Shown: positions 1 to 12,113 of the stretch, in pieces
Layout: every line of letters begins with the position of its first letter
Numbering within the stretch: position 1 is the first letter of the stretch
From: Combretum micranthum
Taxonomy: Eukaryota; Streptophyta; Magnoliopsida; Myrtales; Combretaceae
Assembly (NCBI GenBank): GCA_024138025.1
Contig: JAMXBD010000171.1
Location: 1,302,001 to 1,366,000, forward strand
Direction: 5' to 3'
Length of the DNA stretch: 64,000 nucleotides
The notes under the pieces: model-generated
What the model was told of the DNA's origin: nothing
Database searches by the model: none
Seen by the model: the letters and a program-made list of their open reading frames with translations, nothing else
Translations under genes and position numbers: made by a program

Positions 1-53
1 ATTAAAACTACAATTTCGATAACAATTAAGTGATCAGTGGAAAAATCACAAAC

Positions 54-385
54 CGGTTCAGAACCAAGCGGATTTGGCCCAAAGGAAGAGGATTACGACG
101 AGGAGGAAAAGAACATTGGCGACGTGACAGTATATTATAACCGGCTCTTTCGAACAGCAACCACAACGACGTCGCGGAGACTAATACTGCGATGCTTCTC
201 AACGGTCTCTTCCATAATAGCACATTCGAAACTAATCAAGATTCAGATCAAACCTAAGCATATACTTAAAGTTTTTGAATTGAAAGTAATGCAATATCAT
301 TTCAGAAAGAGAGAGACAGAGTACCAAAACCGCCGCCAAGAGCTTGGTGCACGGACTTGCGACGTGGTGGATCGGATTCTCCCAT
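54..385 (-). CDS. Reticulon-like protein B (RTNLB), 5' exons, partial and frameshifted
   Basis: Plant reticulons are ER membrane proteins that curve and shape tubular ER through hairpin membrane segments. Exon 1 is 385-331 (18 codons plus one base, MGESDPPRRKSVHQALGG); a 99-nt GT..AG intron is 330-232; exon 2 runs 231 to about 54, where GTTTGT could be the next donor. The join gives GGVSNVLLWKRPLRSIAVL, then SATSLWLLFERAGYNILS, the start of the reticulon domain with its first hydrophobic hairpin. The very short N-terminus is typical of the small RTNLB class. Near 123-127 the frame breaks: the expected hydrophobic continuation (VANVLFLLVVILFLWAKSA) is in another frame until about 62-66, where the original frame returns (LNR). 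The net loss is 3 nt, so an ORF persists but the second membrane segment is replaced by a polar stretch. The rest of the gene lies beyond the left edge. Family call is firm; whether this is a pseudogene or carries sequence errors is open. Confidence 0.8.
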
Positions 386-727
386 GCGTAATTGGAATTG
401 TTAGGGTTTGTTGATCAATGGAAATGGCAGAGATCGTGAAATTCAGAAAAAGAGAGATTTTCAAATTTTGTTGCTACCCTTTGTTTGGAAGGTGGAAAGC
501 AAAGGAAACGGAAACGGAAAGCAATACAAGGAAATAGAAGAAAGTGTCTGGTGACTCAACTTTCAACTTGGATTGAAAGGCGAAAGGAATAAAAAGGTGA
601 AAATATTTACGACTTTGAGAGTTTTAGTTTTTAATTTTTTTCCCAGAAAATAAATTAAAAATAGATAGAACTGTGCTATAATTATTATGACTGGAAAAAA
701 AAAAGGAATATAATTATAACGATATCT

Positions 728-971
728 ATTAAAATAAATGGAGTACTTTTATTCAATATCAACTCTATTTCCTTCCATATCCATTTGTTAAGATAAAGAA
801 ACTAATTAAAATAAAGAAAATTTTTATTGCATTTCCTAGGTCTATTAATATTAAAATAAGTGGAGTATCTTTATTCAATATCAGCTCTATCGCCTTCCAC
901 ATCCCTTTGTTAAGATAAAGAAACCGATTAAAATAAAGAAAACTTTTATTGCATTTCCTTGGTCTATTAAA
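728..971. repeat. Tandem duplication, 2 copies, period 122 bp
   Basis: Two diverged copies start at 728 and 850. Shared landmarks are ATTAAAATAARTGGAGTA at each start, TTAAGATAAAGAAAC in the middle and TGCATTTCCTWGGTCTATTA at each end. The TGC landmark lies at 828 and 950, confirming the 122-bp spacing. Confidence 0.85.
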
Positions 972-1290
972 TTAGAAAAGCAGGTTGAATGGTGAATATT
1001 ACATTTTATAGTTGAACTTTTACCATCTTTGTAATTAATTGAAGTTAACAAGTGTTATTGTACTATTTGTAAACTTTTTAAGAATTTCTACTATCTTATG
1101 AATGGACCATCCAATTAATAATTTTACTATTAACATAGTAAATAATATATTAAGTATTCTAATAGTGTAATTATAATTGGATATAAACATGAATGGCTAA
1201 ATAATCAATAGGATCGAACCTCTTAAAAAATATGACTAAACCAATCTTTCAAATTTTTAAGATATTTTGTGATACCTTACTAATTCTATT

Positions 1291-1534
1291 TATGTGGTTA
1301 ATTGTGAAAATATGTAAAATTTATGTAGTTAATAACAAAAAATAATAAAATTTAAATATCAAATGTCAATTGCAATAATGGACAAAGCTTACTTCATTTT
1401 CACTCTTTTTTTTATGTGGTTAATTGTGAAAATATATAAAATTTATGTAGTTCATGATTACAAAAATAACAAAATTTAAATATCAAATGTTAATTGCAGT
1501 AATAAACAAAGTTTATTTCATTTTCACTCTTTTT
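1291..1534. repeat. Second tandem duplication, 2 copies, period 122 bp
   Basis: Copies start at 1291 and 1413 with TATGTGGTTAATTGTGAAAA and end with TTCATTTTCACTCTTTTTTT. The sequence is unrelated to the 728-971 pair, yet the period is the same. Confidence 0.85.
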
Positions 1535-1949
1535 TTCCCCCTCTTTTTTAACTATTGATGATTATTTATCCATTAGACCTCCAAATTAAGTACAATTTAT
1601 CAAGCTGCTCCTTTGGAGGCGAAAATAAATTTGCATATCTTGCCTCAGTATGTTCTCCCTCCCACTTTCAACACATGGAAGATTACAAGGAACAAGAGTT
1701 TGTAAGAACATCTTACTCCTAGACAAGAGTTTCTCCATTTAAAGAAACTTCTTTTTCAACACTTTACCTCTTTAGCTTCAGGACAATTCATTCTGTTTTT
1801 TATTTTTTTCCTTTTTTTAAGGTGATTATAATCAGAGATAGGGGATGGTGGATCTAAACCTAATCTATCCCACTAAACTTACTCCATCCCAATAGGAGTT
1901 CAATTATTTAAGTCATTAGCAAGGCGACCCTATTCTCCTGTGTCCTTTT

Positions 1950-1968
1950 CTTTTTTTTTTTTTTTTTT
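1950..1968. repeat. Poly-T run
   Basis: Nineteen T residues, minus-strand poly-A. No target duplication or retroposon body could be tied to it. Confidence 0.9.
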
Positions 1969-2730
1969 AATTGCTAGTGTTATATTCTCTACTTTCTAGT
2001 TTACTACTCATGGATTGTTTGCTCTTGCTTCGTTGATCATTAGTTACAAGAAGAAATTAGGAAAAAAACCCGAATCTGATTTAAAGGAATCATTGCTCAT
2101 GATCCAAATTTGACGTAATCTCTATATAATAAAGCATGCAAAACTAAGAGTTATGTTGAATTTGTGTTATCCTAAGTCCAATTAAGCCGAAATTGCAGTT
2201 TTTAACTTCACTCTAGGTTTTTTCACTAAATGGCTATAATCAAAGCACACAAATGGCCTAAATTGATTCTAAAGAGTAAGAGCTTTTATAATAGTCCAAA
2301 ATTTTGTTATGATTTGTTTAAAGTAAGACTAGATCTTCAAATCCTAGTTCAAGAAGAAGAAACTAATAAAATGGATCTAATTATATGTGGGATATTTAAA
2401 TTTTGATAGATACATTAGTTAAGAGGAATGGGAATGTTGCAGGCTAAACCACCTTAAAAAAAAAAAAGAAATTTAAATTTCTATTCAATCCAATTCTATA
2501 CTTATAATACACATGTCAAAACAGAAAATGAATGAAGTTACATCACCATACGTGTTTGTTAAAATTGATAAATTTCAAACAATAAACGTAATATTATCCA
2601 TAAAGTGATGAGAGACACTTATAGGTTAATGACTATCCAATCCATATTAATCAATTTAATAAAAATAAAAGTATATATTTTGACCCAATCTATTCCATAA
2701 TAAAAAAAAAATTGTTAATTGATTATATTA

Positions 2731-2880
2731 CCCTTATCTTAAGCTATTTTCACCCATTTCTACCACCTCTCCAATAATGGAGAGACATATAATGACTTTT
2801 TAAAACAAAAGAACTAGCCCTTATCTTAAGCTATTTTCACCCATTTCTACTACTTTCTCTCAATAATGAAGAGAAATAAA
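2731..2880. repeat. Tandem duplication, period ~87 bp
   Basis: CCCTTATCTTAAGCTATTTT followed by CACCCATTTCTAC occurs at 2731 and again at 2818. Each copy is followed by a CTCCAATAATGGAGAG-like palindrome. The flank at 2985-3000 (minus-strand reading GGCATGTTTGGTTGGG) resembles the terminal sequence of some plant MITEs, so this may be part of a small DNA transposon; no matching second terminus was found. Confidence 0.6.
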
Positions 2881-3107
2881 ATTACTTTAAAATAAAAGAA
2901 ATCCTTATGTTTTACTTTTATATAATTTACCAAACGTACAATTTCACGCTCCATACCCATCCAATTCTCTCCATTTCCACGCAACCCAACCAAACATGCC
3001 TGTAAAGGTTCTTTTCGCTTGTAATTGTAGGAATTAGAAAAGCTGTTGGCATCATGGTAAGTATCGGTGGTTATCCAAACACCATCCGAAGATGTCAACA
3101 ACTTCAA

Positions 3108-3777
3108 CTAACGCTCTCTACAAAATCATTGGGCCAGAAGATTTTGGATTTTAGTAGCAATCACTATAATCACTAATGCTTTGATTTTAGTCTTTATTCT
3201 TTTCAAATATTGATGACCATCACTTTAGCTTCATGAATAAAAAACACTAATAACACTAATAACAGTGAATAAACCCTTTCACCCAACCCTAGCAAAGCCC
3301 TCCGGAATGACACCGGCACGGTGAACCCACCCTGGGGTCCCAATACCTAAAAGCTAGATGGGCCAATTCCGATTGCTTAATTCCTTAGCTGCAGACCAGG
3401 CAGGTCCGAGGACAGAGGACTTACCCGTGTCATGAATCAAACTTTCCTGCAAACTACATAAACCAGCCTACAAAGCCAGCTCTATCGTCTCACACTAGTG
3501 ACATATAATCCACAGCCTCGTTATCTAGTTTATTGGTAAAGTCATTCTCTAACTCAAGAATTAATGGTCTCTTTGAGCCGTTTTTCATGATCTCTCCAGG
3601 AAAACTCTTGACAGTTCACATTTTTTACCTGTTAGGGCCAACATATTTGGCTCAAGAAGATCAAGAAAGGGAAAAAAAGGATTGGATAAAATTACATGAA
3701 AAGGGAACCAGGGTTACACCCACAGAAGGCTATGAGAACACTTTAACTACATCTGGTACAACCTAACTTAATACCGG
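3108..3777. other. 3' flank of the PRKRIP1-like gene, with a less AT-rich block
   Basis: Probably holds the 3' UTR of the minus-strand gene that stops at 3778. A block at about 3280-3480 is much richer in G and C than its surroundings. Read on the minus strand it contains GGGACCCCAGGGTGGGTTCA and CCGTGCCGGTGTC, and upstream of these GTTTGATTCATGAC, which weakly resembles a pol III B box. This could be an old SINE-like insertion, but A and B boxes are not convincing. No protein recognised. Confidence 0.3.
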
Positions 3778-6700
3778 TCAACTTGCTGTTTCTTCACCAT
3801 CATCAGACTCCACTTCATCATTCGAGGACTCTTCTTTTGGCTGCTCTTCACCGCTAGCATTGGTTTTGGCCTTCTTTTCTTTCTTCCTCTGTTTTCTCTT
3901 CTGGCGCTTCAGACGCTTCTTTGCTGTTCTCTCCTCTGCTGCTTTTAAGTTTTCTTCCCTTTTCTTAATGAATTCAGCCACTTCTTTCCTTTTCTGGTAA
4001 TCCACATCCATTCTTGCAAGCCTATCTTGCTCTTTCCGTCTCATCTGCCTATACTGTTTTCCGTAGTGCAGAAGAGATGGTAAAAATAAGTAAACCAATA
4101 CATAGCCTCAAGAGAGCATAAATCATGACATCCAACTAAAGCACATACAGTAAGAAAGAAAAAACAAAGACACAGAACAGCAGCATCATCAAAGAGTCAA
4201 AGAGTTACTAGTACTTGATGAACCTATACAACAGGCAAGCTGAAATGCAGACATTTACTAATATCTGAGCCATTTAGAACAATTTTCCAGAGTTTTAATG
4301 GAGCTATCTGCAACAAGTTGTAAATAACCGCTGGCTGATAACTGCTCATTTATTGATGATGCTAGATAACTAATCTGCAGAAGATGCTCTTACAATAGAT
4401 AACATTCGTCTAGATTTGCCTGTGGTCAAACGTCCATTCTAATAATTGTTCAAAAACATTAGGAGCAACACTTAAGGGGAGCAAAGACAAGAGTTGACCA
4501 ATTGGTATAAGTGCATTGGGAGCCTCAAAAAGTGCATACATTTTTTTTGAGTTAGTTCTAAACCTTTTGATTGTGTCAAATCAAATCTTTAAATTAATTC
4601 CCATTGGGAACTAACCAATGTGGCTGTTCATTTGAGATCAATAGTAAGAAGTAAGAACCGTTCATTGTTCTTCTTTCAATTACATTATTGTCCCTGACCA
4701 AAAAGAAGGACCAATTTCAATCTAAAACACAAATTATTTCAACAGTGTGATGCAAGTTAACAAAGTAATACAGGAATGCATCTGAACTCTGCAGAAAAAA
4801 CCTAGCATGATGCTTGAGGTCCTACATTACAGACTTCCATGGTGCGAAAAAAGAAGCTGCACAAAAATCATTGATCATGAAGTTGAGATCTAGTGCACCC
4901 CTATCTTGGTCTTATCCTCTTCATTTTTGGAGAGGGGCAAACAACTGTAGCTATCATGTTTCCACCCTTTAGGTAAATGTTGTAAACAAATTGCACTAAT
5001 GCTATAACCTCTCATTCATGGAATGAATCCACTATAATCTCACATATAATGACTAAAAGTACCTTGACAAAAGGGAAAAACTACAACAATACTGTGAATA
5101 GAACAGCCAAAGCATCACATCGAATGATAGTGTTCAAGAATAACACCATGTTACTCCAACCACCAATGTCTCCAAAGCCCTTCCTCTCATACTTGTTGAT
5201 TTTATGCTGATTTCCCAAGTTCCACATCAGCAGAACAGCAAAATTACTGAATTAGACACCCCATTAGCTAATATAATTATTCAGCATTCCCACTGCTTCA
5301 TCTTATAGACAAATATGTGAGCCTCCTAACTCTCACAAACAGCATAGTGATTTATTTATCTCCTCAGTTTTGAATTCAGCCATCAAACAGACTTACAGCA
5401 ACCAATAAATTCCGCCATCAAATCAATCAATTTATCACAATTAACATCACACTGGTTTGAGAAGATTATTTCAACATATCTGAGTTGGAGTTTGGCATTG
5501 TGCATCAAAATTATTTTTACACGGAACAGGAAATCTTTCCTCTATACTGTAACCCTCAGCCTTGGCAATCTCCTAGTATATAAGCCAGGCTTCTTAAAAG
5601 TCAACCAATTTAAATGAATCCAAGGATCACAAAATCAAAACTACTATGTCATCCAAGCTAACTTAAACTTTTTTCCCTTATAACTACATAAACTAAGAAA
5701 CCAAAAAGACCAGGGTTGTACTCTTCTTAATCTTAACAAATTCAACAACACTCAATCTTAATTCCCACTATGTAGGGTGGACTCTATGGATATTGTTTCA
5801 TCATTGAGCTATATTGTATGCCATATCTTCTCCAATACCTTAATATGCCAACTACTCTTTGCAGCTACTGAAAATAAATCAACCATCAGTATGCACAATA
5901 GGAGATCATCCAGCCAATCAAATCAATGCAACCACTCATGTCAGCCTGTGAGTTACGAGTAGCTAATGCTCTTGCAATATAAGGATCTATTCTCCATTTT
6001 ATCCTTATAACCTAAATAACCAATCCACCAAACCAAGTGTCCTTTGATTACTGTATCTAAGCAAGCACACTGTAATTTGTGTTTTCTCAGCAGGAAAGTT
6101 TTTGGTCCCCTTCACATATCCTGTCCATATCCCTGACAATCAAAAGCTGCGACACATGATAGACAATTTCCACCTTTTTTTATACTATTAGTGAAAGATG
6201 GCAACTGGTAACTGACATAAACATGAGCGAGAGATCAATCAAGGACAAGATCACCGTATCCTTCTTAGCAAAATAGTAGAAAGTCCCAGGTTCTCTCTAC
6301 ACACGATAAAATGACAGGTAATTTTCCCCGAGGGTTCTAAGATGTACATATCCATATTGACCTAGTGTACCAAAGAAAAATCCTTCCTCAACATTTCAGC
6401 TTCGAAGCTTCATCATTTACATTCTCCTTTGAACTAATGACACGCCCCTTATTTTTTCTTTATTTATTTTTTTTGGCGCATGACACGCCCCTTATTAAAG
6501 GGGCTATCAATACATGCACGAACCATTTATGAGACAGGAACTCGGACTTACATAGCTCTTCATGCGATTATTCACAACTTATACAGCAAAAAATATATTA
6601 TTAAACTTCATTAGGATTAATAAAACCAAATATAGATGACTTACTTGGTGGAAATCACCAGAACCGGAACCGGCAGAACTGCCGGAGGTGTTGCTGACAC

Positions 6701-6893
6701 GGACAGGGACGTTTTCAATGATCCGCCGGAGCTTTATCTCCAAATCCTCTTCCTCCTCCCTAAACACCGGCGGGGTGTACTCTACGAGTGCGTTGGATAC
6801 CGCGCCGCCGCTTGGCGGCAATAAAGCCGCAGCCTTATCGTTAGAGGCTGCTACCAATTGCATGTTTCCATCGCCGGGTTTGCCCGTGGACAT
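3778..6893 (-). CDS. PRKR-interacting protein 1 homologue (PRKRIP1, DUF1168)
   Basis: Exon 1 is 6893-6645 (83 codons, phase 0). The intron is 6644-4054 (2591 nt, GTAAGT..AG). Exon 2 is 4053-3778 (91 codons plus TGA), giving 174 aa. The ATG at 6893 is preceded in frame by TAG and is the first Met. The protein has an acidic region (REEEEDLEIKLRRIIENV), then the family signature GSSAGSGSGDFHQ joined across the splice to YRQMRRKEQDRLARMD. A long charged helix follows (FIKKREENLKAAEERTAKKR), then a lysine/arginine-rich segment and an acidic tail. In animals PRKRIP1 is a spliceosome component and a double-stranded-RNA and PKR binding protein; plants lack PKR, so a nuclear splicing role is the better inference here. 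Length and motif order fit the family. The two exons join exactly across the conserved motif, so I see no missing exon. The intron has no other recognisable gene. Confidence 0.9.
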
Positions 6894-6914
6894 TGTCTCA
6901 GTAATCGATCCCAA

Positions 6915-8644
6915 TTTGAGAGTAGGGTTTTGCTACCTATGGAATTTGAATTTTTCGGGCAGGGTTATTATTATTATTATGGTAAATGGTACCTAACCCC
7001 AGGCAGTTGGCAATTCACATGATATTTAGAGTCTACATGGAATAAGGTAAATTATAATAGGTATTAATACTTTAAATAGTTAAAAAGAGGATTAATTTGG
7101 GTCTCAATGAGATAATATCTATTACTATTAAACTAATACTTAATTATTAGAGTCAAAAGATATTTATCTTATTTTATTTTTTTATTCTTATCCTGTAATG
7201 ATTATGGGTGATGGTTGCTCTTTTCCTCTCTCTCCCCTCTTCTCTCTTTCCCTCTGTTCTCTCTCTCTTTGGATTAAAAATCATTTCCGTCTTCTACTTT
7301 TTTTTTTTTTTATAACTGTTCCCGCCTTTTTTACAATATGTATATATTTTTAACTGTTCCTTTTTTTTATTTCGCACGGGTGCATCATACACTAATTTAT
7401 TTATAATATATAACTTTTTAAGCTTTTATATAGTGGTACTCTTTCATTTATGATAACCTTTCAATGTTTTTCAATAGGTGTATCTCTTTGTTTATGATAA
7501 CCTTTCAATATACCCAATAACAATTACTCATAAATATATAATATATATATTTAATATAGGTTCTTCTTCTCTCTCTCTTTCTGGTTTTCACATTTCACTT
7601 CTCTTTTAACCCATTTTTTTCCCTACATTTTCACTTTTTCATTCTTTGTCTCATATAATTTTCTTTCATTTTATTTTTATCTTTTTTTTTGTCTCAATTA
7701 ATGTTCCCTCGTCTTGTTCTTAAACTATTATTTTCATGTATGTTTCACGACACACTCTCTTATAAGGGTAATGATTTGTTCATTCTTTATTTCATCCACA
7801 ATATTTTGAGGTTTTTTTTATGATTCATTTCGCCCTTTGTTTTTCTCTTTAAAAGATGTGATATTAAGATTATATCTATGCATTATTTATAACATTTGTT
7901 ATTTCAATAACTATATATATATATATATACACAACACTTAGATTTTGAAAACTTTATACTAGATAACACACGCTTTATTATTATTTTTTGCATATAAAAT
8001 CTTAATTGTAAAATTTCAATTTTATTAGCCTAAATCTTTACATTGATTGTGCTGTCAAAGTAAGTTTGAGTGTTTGAATTTTCACCTAAGTGACATAATG
8101 TTATATATTGTCTCACTTTTTACATTAAATCTATGCATCTCTGTTTCTTTATATCATTACTTCATCCATTACAAAATTAATTTGAAAGTTTTCAATTTTG
8201 GAAGTGTAACGTATATGGTATATATTTGTTATTAATGTTTTTAAATTTTAAAATCACTTTATAATTTGCAGTTTATAATATGTGGTTGTTTTATGATTAG
8301 ATGCCTACTTTTATATTATTTTATGCAATATGTCTTAAGTATGATCGATTTAGATTTGTGATCTCTTTTTCCTAAGAAAATGAATGAAAACATAAACACT
8401 ATTGAAATCACATGATGGTTGGTTTATGATGTTTCTCTTATTTTGGAATCTTTTCTAAATCAATTTTAGCTTAAGCATTCATACCAATGATTTTTTAATC
8501 TATTTTTTGAAACAAATCTCTTTCTTGATAATTTATATACTAATAATTGCTTTTAAATTTTCTTTTTTATATTACACTTTTAAATTGTTATCCTTTCCAT
8601 AATTGGTGCAAGGAAAATTCTAAAACAAAAACGAAATGTTTAAC
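6915..8644. other. AT-rich promoter/intergenic region
   Basis: The part next to 6893 should be the 5' leader and promoter of the PRKRIP1-like gene. It includes a TTA run (6966-6980) and a pyrimidine-rich tract at 7220-7271. A short direct repeat built on TTTATGATAACCTTTCAAT recurs at about 7447 and 7492. A TA microsatellite lies at 7912-7929. No other coding signal. Confidence 0.4.
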
Positions 8645-11600
8645 CGTAACGCCCCAAGAAATTTAATTCGATTAATTAAATCGATTAAGGTACTATCACC
8701 ACGTATAATACTCTAAAGTATTGTACACTCAGACTTTCTTTAAATGATTTTGTTTATGTTGAACATTACTACTCAATTTTAGGTTATGAAATCATTGAAT
8801 TAGATTCTTGAATAACTGGATTTAGTAGCAGAAAAACAATTTATAAAACTCTACTCTCTACAGAGCATACTAACTTTCTAAGAAACAAAACTTTATAAAA
8901 ACACTTAAAAAATCTACTCTTAAGGGGTAGACAACCATTTACAAACAAATGGACACTAATAAGCCCTTTAAAGAATATTACAAGGTCGGAAAATAAATCA
9001 AGCTCTTGAAGCTAAAACAGAATAAAATAAAACAAAGTACAAATAATCCATTGGCCCTAACTCACATAACTCTTCCTTATCCTTCTTGGATTAACTGAAG
9101 CGCCCAATGCCCGAAAACAACCATCATCACATCATCCATATCAACATCTCATCATCAACAACAATAATACTCCAAATCATCATCAAATTATCATATCATC
9201 ACTCTTCTTCATCAACTCCTATAAAAAGAAAAATAATAATAAGAATGAGCCGAAGCCCAGTACACAGTAATATATTCACACACGAAGTGACACACGATCT
9301 TAACTAAATGCAATGTAATATCAATAGGTTATTATCTTTTCTTTAAGGTAAACAAAGCAACATGGGAGTATTAAAACTCCAGGCAACAAGGATATTTGGA
9401 GTAACCTATGTAACAACCTCGACGCTCAGGGGGTTGATATAGGTAGTCTGAATCCCTATATCTTCTAGATGATATAACCGATAAAGAATAGAAGCCTCAT
9501 CTAGGATTCACAGTCGTTATACGTACTCTACCCATTTCAGTCCATAATATAAAAGGGTTCAACCGGTCCTATAAATGTGAAACCCAATATATTACTTATC
9601 ACCGATCAAGATAGATGTTACACCGATACCGTTTACCACATCGGCTACCCATCGTACCACTTATAAATATCATTACATCATGACGGGGGTGGCCTAAGCG
9701 CTTAAACTACCGTGCCCATCTCAGGACAAAGTTCCGCTCCTCTGACCAGACACCGATCTTCTACTTTGGGGCAAGAATCGGATTTCAATGGCAGAAAACA
9801 CAATCGACACTCATCTATTAATTAAGCCTTCTTTAAGTTCTTAATCCATTTTAGATGTCTATCCTAACATCCAACACGCAAGTTACTGCGTACTTCTCAT
9901 ATGAAATCTAAAGAGGGTCTTAGAAGTGAAGACAGAAGCCATCTCAAAGGATATACCAAGTAACTATATGAGTTCAAGAATTAAATTCATATAAGAACTT
10001 AAACCAATAATCCACTTATATAACAAACTTAGATAAGAATTTTATCAATTATTCACTCATCCTAAACTTCTTTTATTAACAACCTATTTGATCAGATACT
10101 AATTTGGAACTCCACTATGGCTGCGAAGATCGTCCCGCCAAAATATGGACAGTTCTCATTTATCTGTCAAAGTGTTTCTTTTTACTTTGTTTATGATCTT
10201 TTATCAACAAAAGCATAATCAAGGCATTCATACACAAAAAAATCAATTTCTTAGGCAAATACACTTTTGAAACAACATATTCACCATGTTAATCTAAAGT
10301 TATTCTATCTCATTAACTTAAACCAATTATTAACCATTAACTCCTTTTAACTAATTTTTAGCCAAATTGATTAGAATTAGTAATTTAATTCACTTACTAA
10401 GTCAAGTTGATTAAACTTAAACAATCTAATTCATTTTAGCTTAGTGAAGTTCATTAAGTCATGTTGTACTTAGATTCATTACTAATTCATTATACATCCA
10501 GGATCCATGTCAACTCGAGCTTACATTAACTTAAACTTAGTCAAATTAATTAACTTTAATCATTTAATTCAAAAACTAAGTCAAAGGTGGTTAAACTAAC
10601 TCAATCTAATTCATTTTAACTTATTCAAGTCTATTTAGTTAAGTTGATCCTAAGTTTGTTAGCTAAGTTCATTTTATAACTAACTTCTATATTTAATTTA
10701 ATTATTTGTTAAATCTATAAATCTACTTAGCTCATGTTTAATTACATCAATTAACTTACATAACACATCAAATATCACTTATCTATCTCATTTTAACTTA
10801 AAAAGATTCATTTACACTTAACAACAAATATTTAGAAAGCAAATATAAGTTTTAGCTGGAGGAAAGAACTAAAATTTAAGCACTGATACTTTTATAATTT
10901 GTAAAAACTCAAAACATGAAAGTTTTATATCTCTTTTTAAGCTTTCTAATGCAACTTGAATCATCTCAATTGAAGGTCAGATGAAAATGTTATGATCAAA
11001 TTATGAAAATATATCAAAGCTACAAGGCACCTAATTCCGCCTGTGATCACGCTCGTGATCAGAGAGTTTCACACCTCCTATCTCGCCTGTGATTTTTACC
11101 TTGATAACTCTGAAAAATTTCATTTGTTTCTACAACTTCATTTTATCAAGTTTTTACACATTCTATCTTAATCAAAACCTCATAAAAGGTTATATACAAC
11201 TTATATCAAGTCTAAACAAAACTTCTACACTCATCAACAACATCAAACACAATCAAACTACTTCAGAAAATTCGAACCCCACTATTCATCATCTTATTCC
11301 TCAAACCAACCCCCAATAAACATCATATCAACCAATACATATGTAAACAACACTTTCAATCCAATTCAACATTAATACATCAATTACAAATGTAAATAAC
11401 AAGTAAACAAATATGAATTGAACTAGAAACTTATCTTCTTAAGAACACTTGAGCTCTTCTTCTACACTTTTAGCTCTGATTACCACTTTGTATCTTCTTG
11501 AAATGAGATTTCTTTAAGAGAGAAAGAGATAAGAAGATGAAAAATTGAAAGAGAGAAAATAGAGAAAGAAGGAAAGGAAGAAGAGGGGGAATAAAGAAGA

Positions 11601-12076
11601 ATGAGAATAAAAATGTAAAGATGAGGATAAAAATTTAGAATATTTTAGCATAAGGTATAGGTTTAGAACTATCATATCAATATCTATAGTTCCAAAAGTA
11701 TTTAAAAGATAATTTCAGAACCGATATGTTAGAAATTAAGAACCTTAGATGAGAACTTAACTTAGGAATTTATTTTAGATAAAAGGATATTTAATTTGAG
11801 TTCGGGTTTAAGAACTGATATTTTTACTCAAGCAAATGAACTCAAATTTTAAGGAGATTTAGAAATTGGAGTTTAGGCTAAGAATCAAAGGTTTAGAAAT
11901 CCTCTAAACATTTTAAAAACATGTTTAGGTGATTAGGAGTCAAAATCTTAAATTCTACTCAATTAATTACCAATTCTATTATGTCAACTTGTCTAATTAT
12001 ATCCTATAATTCATTTAACTTATTCAAATCTATCTAAACTCAATTTCTAATATATGTGGATGTTTAGGGTATTTTA
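8645..12076 (-). repeat. 3' LTR of the LARD-like element (left copy)
   Basis: Terminal dinucleotides have decayed: plus-strand start is CG instead of TG and the end is TA instead of CA. It holds a perfect palindrome TGATCACG-CT-CGTGATCA at 11044-11061 inside a locally GC-richer block that the right LTR has in altered form. A degenerate internal duplication with a spacing of about 179 bp (ACTAAGTCAA at 10396 and 10575) is also present. Short open frames here (for example 9107-9307 and 11089-11319) have no recognisable product. Confidence 0.9.
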
Positions 12077-12113
12077 TTCTTCCCCTCTTATAAGAATTTC
12101 GCCCTCGAAATTC
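12077..12113 (-). other. Polypurine tract and upstream palindrome of the LARD-like element
   Basis: Minus strand reads GAATTTCG-AGGG-CGAAATTC (12113-12094), then TTATAAGAGGGGAAGA directly against the LTR. The 8-bp arms are perfectly complementary. The tract would prime plus-strand DNA synthesis. Confidence 0.8.

Larger units (their letters stand above)
386..2700. other. AT-rich intergenic region upstream of the RTNLB gene
   Basis: No convincing coding exon. The first ~250 bases should hold the 5' leader and promoter of the minus-strand reticulon gene. Beyond that are two separate tandem duplications (listed separately), a poly-T run at 1950-1968 and otherwise featureless A/T sequence. Confidence 0.5.

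Noticed and set aside
37..414. 125-aa plus-strand open frame
   Set aside because: Antisense to the two reticulon exons, whose splice sites and protein match are clear.
6636..6996. Two plus-strand frames over the PRKRIP1-like first exon
   Set aside because: Antisense shadows of a GC-rich exon with a firm family match on the other strand.
11089..11319. Open frame repeated at 16549-16812
   Set aside because: Occurs in both LTRs as AT-rich low-complexity sequence (Leu/Ile/Asn/Thr), not a retroelement protein.
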